From assembly GCA_945947045.1 (NCBI GenBank), contig CAMEXG010000106.1, positions 1-7,281 of the forward strand: a stretch of DNA of 7,281 nucleotides. Reading direction: 5' to 3'. The notes under the pieces were generated by a model. That model was not told the origin of the DNA and did not search any database. It saw only the letters and a program-made list of their open reading frames with translations. Positions 6,347 to 7,281 of this stretch are shown in pieces. How positions within the stretch are numbered: position 1 is the first letter of the stretch; each line of letters opens with the position of its first letter. Made by a program: the position numbers and the translations under genes. The stretch is from an uncultured Spirochaetales bacterium. GTDB lineage: Bacteria; Spirochaetota; Spirochaetia; Sphaerochaetales; Sphaerochaetaceae.

Positions 6347-7281
6347 AAAAGGTTAGTTTATTTGCCGCATTATTAGTTCTTTTAATGGTATTGGCTTCCT
6401 GTTCCGACAGCAATGCATTCAGAGTAGGCGACGCTATATGTAAATTAAACGGAAAAGGATATGTTTCATTGCAGGCTGCTGTAGATGCCGTCACCCAGAC
6501 TTCTACCAGAGGTCTCGATGACTCTATATATACAATTGAATTGTTAAGGGAAGTCAATGAAGAGATTCTTGATGAGAATAGAGGCGGAGTAGTTATACCT
6601 CCTACATTCAATGGAACCATCGTCATTGACTTTAAAGGATTTAATTATAATCAGGTAACCAGTGCTACAGAGTGTTTCAAGGTATCAGGTGGAAATTTGA
6701 TACTCAAGAACGGTACAGTATGTAATATAAACACCGAGAATGCATTTGTGGATGTTGACGGAGCAAATGTCATTGCTGAAAACATATATTTCGGCGGTTG
6801 GTCTACAAAAGCTGCAATTCTCAAAAATGGAGCAAAACTCAATATAGAAGGGGACAATGAATTTGATTCTCGTATTGAAGGGAATTTCTATTTAGATAAG
6901 ACAAGTACCCTTACATTTGACGGTGGTAGTAATTATATCAAAGGCATAATAGATATAGATGAAGGCGAAAAGAATATTATACTTAAGAGAGGAAAGATTA
7001 ATGTCGTCCATGACGAGGAAGCAAGAATCAAAGAAATCTTTAACAGTCTGGGAGAAACTGATAAATCAAATATTAAATTCGATATTATTCACGACTTAAC
7101 GATGGTTGATTATAAGGGAGCAACCTGCACAGAGGATGGTAATATTGCTTATTGGAAGTGTGATACTTGTGATAAGCTCTTCAGAGATTCCTATACAAAT
7201 TCTGAAATAACTAGTGGTGATACTATTATTCTTGCCCTTGGCCACGATATAGTTCATTTTGATTCAAAGGATGCTACTTGT
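6343..7281 (+). CDS. Surface lipoprotein with beta-helix-like region and C-terminal Cys repeats (3' partial)
   Basis: The frame is open for 313 codons to the window edge, so the C-terminus is missing. The N-terminus is a lipoprotein signal: MKKVSLF, a hydrophobic core, then lipobox L-A-S-C with the lipidated cysteine at C20. Residues 39-100 (GYVSLQAAVDAV ... GGVVIPPTFNGTIVIDFKGFNYN) resemble the opening of pectate-lyase-like right-handed beta-helix surface proteins. Residues 105-225 continue with short strands (LILKNGTV, ANVIAENIYF, AKLNIEGDNEF, STLTFDGGS), which fits a beta-helix. From H250 begins a repeat with C262, C273 and C276 (ATCTEDGNIAYWKCDTCDKLF), a type common in large bacterial surface proteins; the next unit starts at H301 (HDIVHFDSKDATC) just before the edge. 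No catalytic motif is visible, so adhesion or binding is more likely than enzymatic activity. It is co-transcribed with the upstream barrel protein. Confidence 0.85.
   Translation, partial: MKKVSLFAALLVLLMVLASCSDSNAFRVGDAICKLNGKGYVSLQAAVDAVTQTSTRGLDDSIYTIELLREVNEEILDENRGGVVIPPTFNGTIVIDFKGFNYNQVTSATECFKVSGGNLILKNGTVCNINTENAFVDVDGANVIAENIYFGGWSTKAAILKNGAKLNIEGDNEFDSRIEGNFYLDKTSTLTFDGGSNYIKGIIDIDEGEKNIILKRGKINVVHDEEARIKEIFNSLGETDKSNIKFDIIHDLTMVDYKGATCTEDGNIAYWKCDTCDKLFRDSYTNSEITSGDTIILALGHDIVHFDSKDATC
7090..7281 (+). repeat. 51-residue tandem protein repeat, second copy cut by window end
   Basis: In the lipoprotein, HDLTMVDYKGATC (residues 250-262) recurs as HDIVHFDSKDATC (301-313), identical at 7 of 13 positions and offset by 51 residues (153 bases). 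The first unit carries C262 and the C-x-x-C pair C273/C276, suggesting a small disulfide- or metal-stabilised module. The number of further copies is unknown. Confidence 0.7.

Noticed and set aside
1..7281. CRISPR array, tRNA or rRNA genes, insertion sequence, phage genes
   Set aside because: I saw no regularly spaced nucleotide repeats, cloverleaf-like segments, transposase-like proteins or terminal inverted repeats flanking a gene.

Overview
The window looks like chromosomal DNA from a Gram-negative (diderm) bacterium, most likely a host- or gut-associated spirochaete related to Sphaerochaeta or Treponema. This rests on moderately AT-rich DNA, short 'MKK' signal peptides, a lipoprotein with an L-A-S-C lipobox, two small beta-barrel outer-membrane proteins, and a pectin-fragment hydrolase without a signal peptide. 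The taxonomic call is inference from overall style; there is no rRNA or phylogenetic marker here.

Layout. At the left edge there is a possible C-terminal scrap of a plus-strand gene (about 3-89) ending in an AT-rich inverted repeat, followed by about 180 bases with no convincing gene. Two minus-strand genes follow: a DAACS-family acidic amino acid/dicarboxylate:cation symporter (336-1556) with a textbook intrinsic terminator just downstream (286-319), and an exported S41-type serine peptidase homologue (1788-2987). A 136-base divergent promoter region (2988-3123) separates the peptidase from four plus-strand genes: a GH105 unsaturated (rhamno)galacturonyl hydrolase (3124-4245), a small outer-membrane beta-barrel protein (4322-4948) closed by a strong terminator (4966-4992), then a promoter region with two overlapping sigma70-type promoters, a two-domain exported protein with a C-terminal barrel (5186-6346), and a lipoprotein (6343 to the window edge) whose start codon overlaps the previous stop codon (ATGA).

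How the genes fit together. The GH105 enzyme would act in the cytoplasm on imported unsaturated pectin disaccharides. The small barrel protein follows with no terminator between, so the two may be co-expressed, and the barrel could be the outer-membrane entry route for such oligosaccharides (inference). The last two genes are translationally coupled and both go to the envelope: a barrel with a large non-barrel N-terminal domain, and a lipoprotein with a beta-helix-like region followed by 51-residue cysteine-containing repeats. This pair is the least explained and most interesting part of the window; its right end is cut off inside the second repeat.
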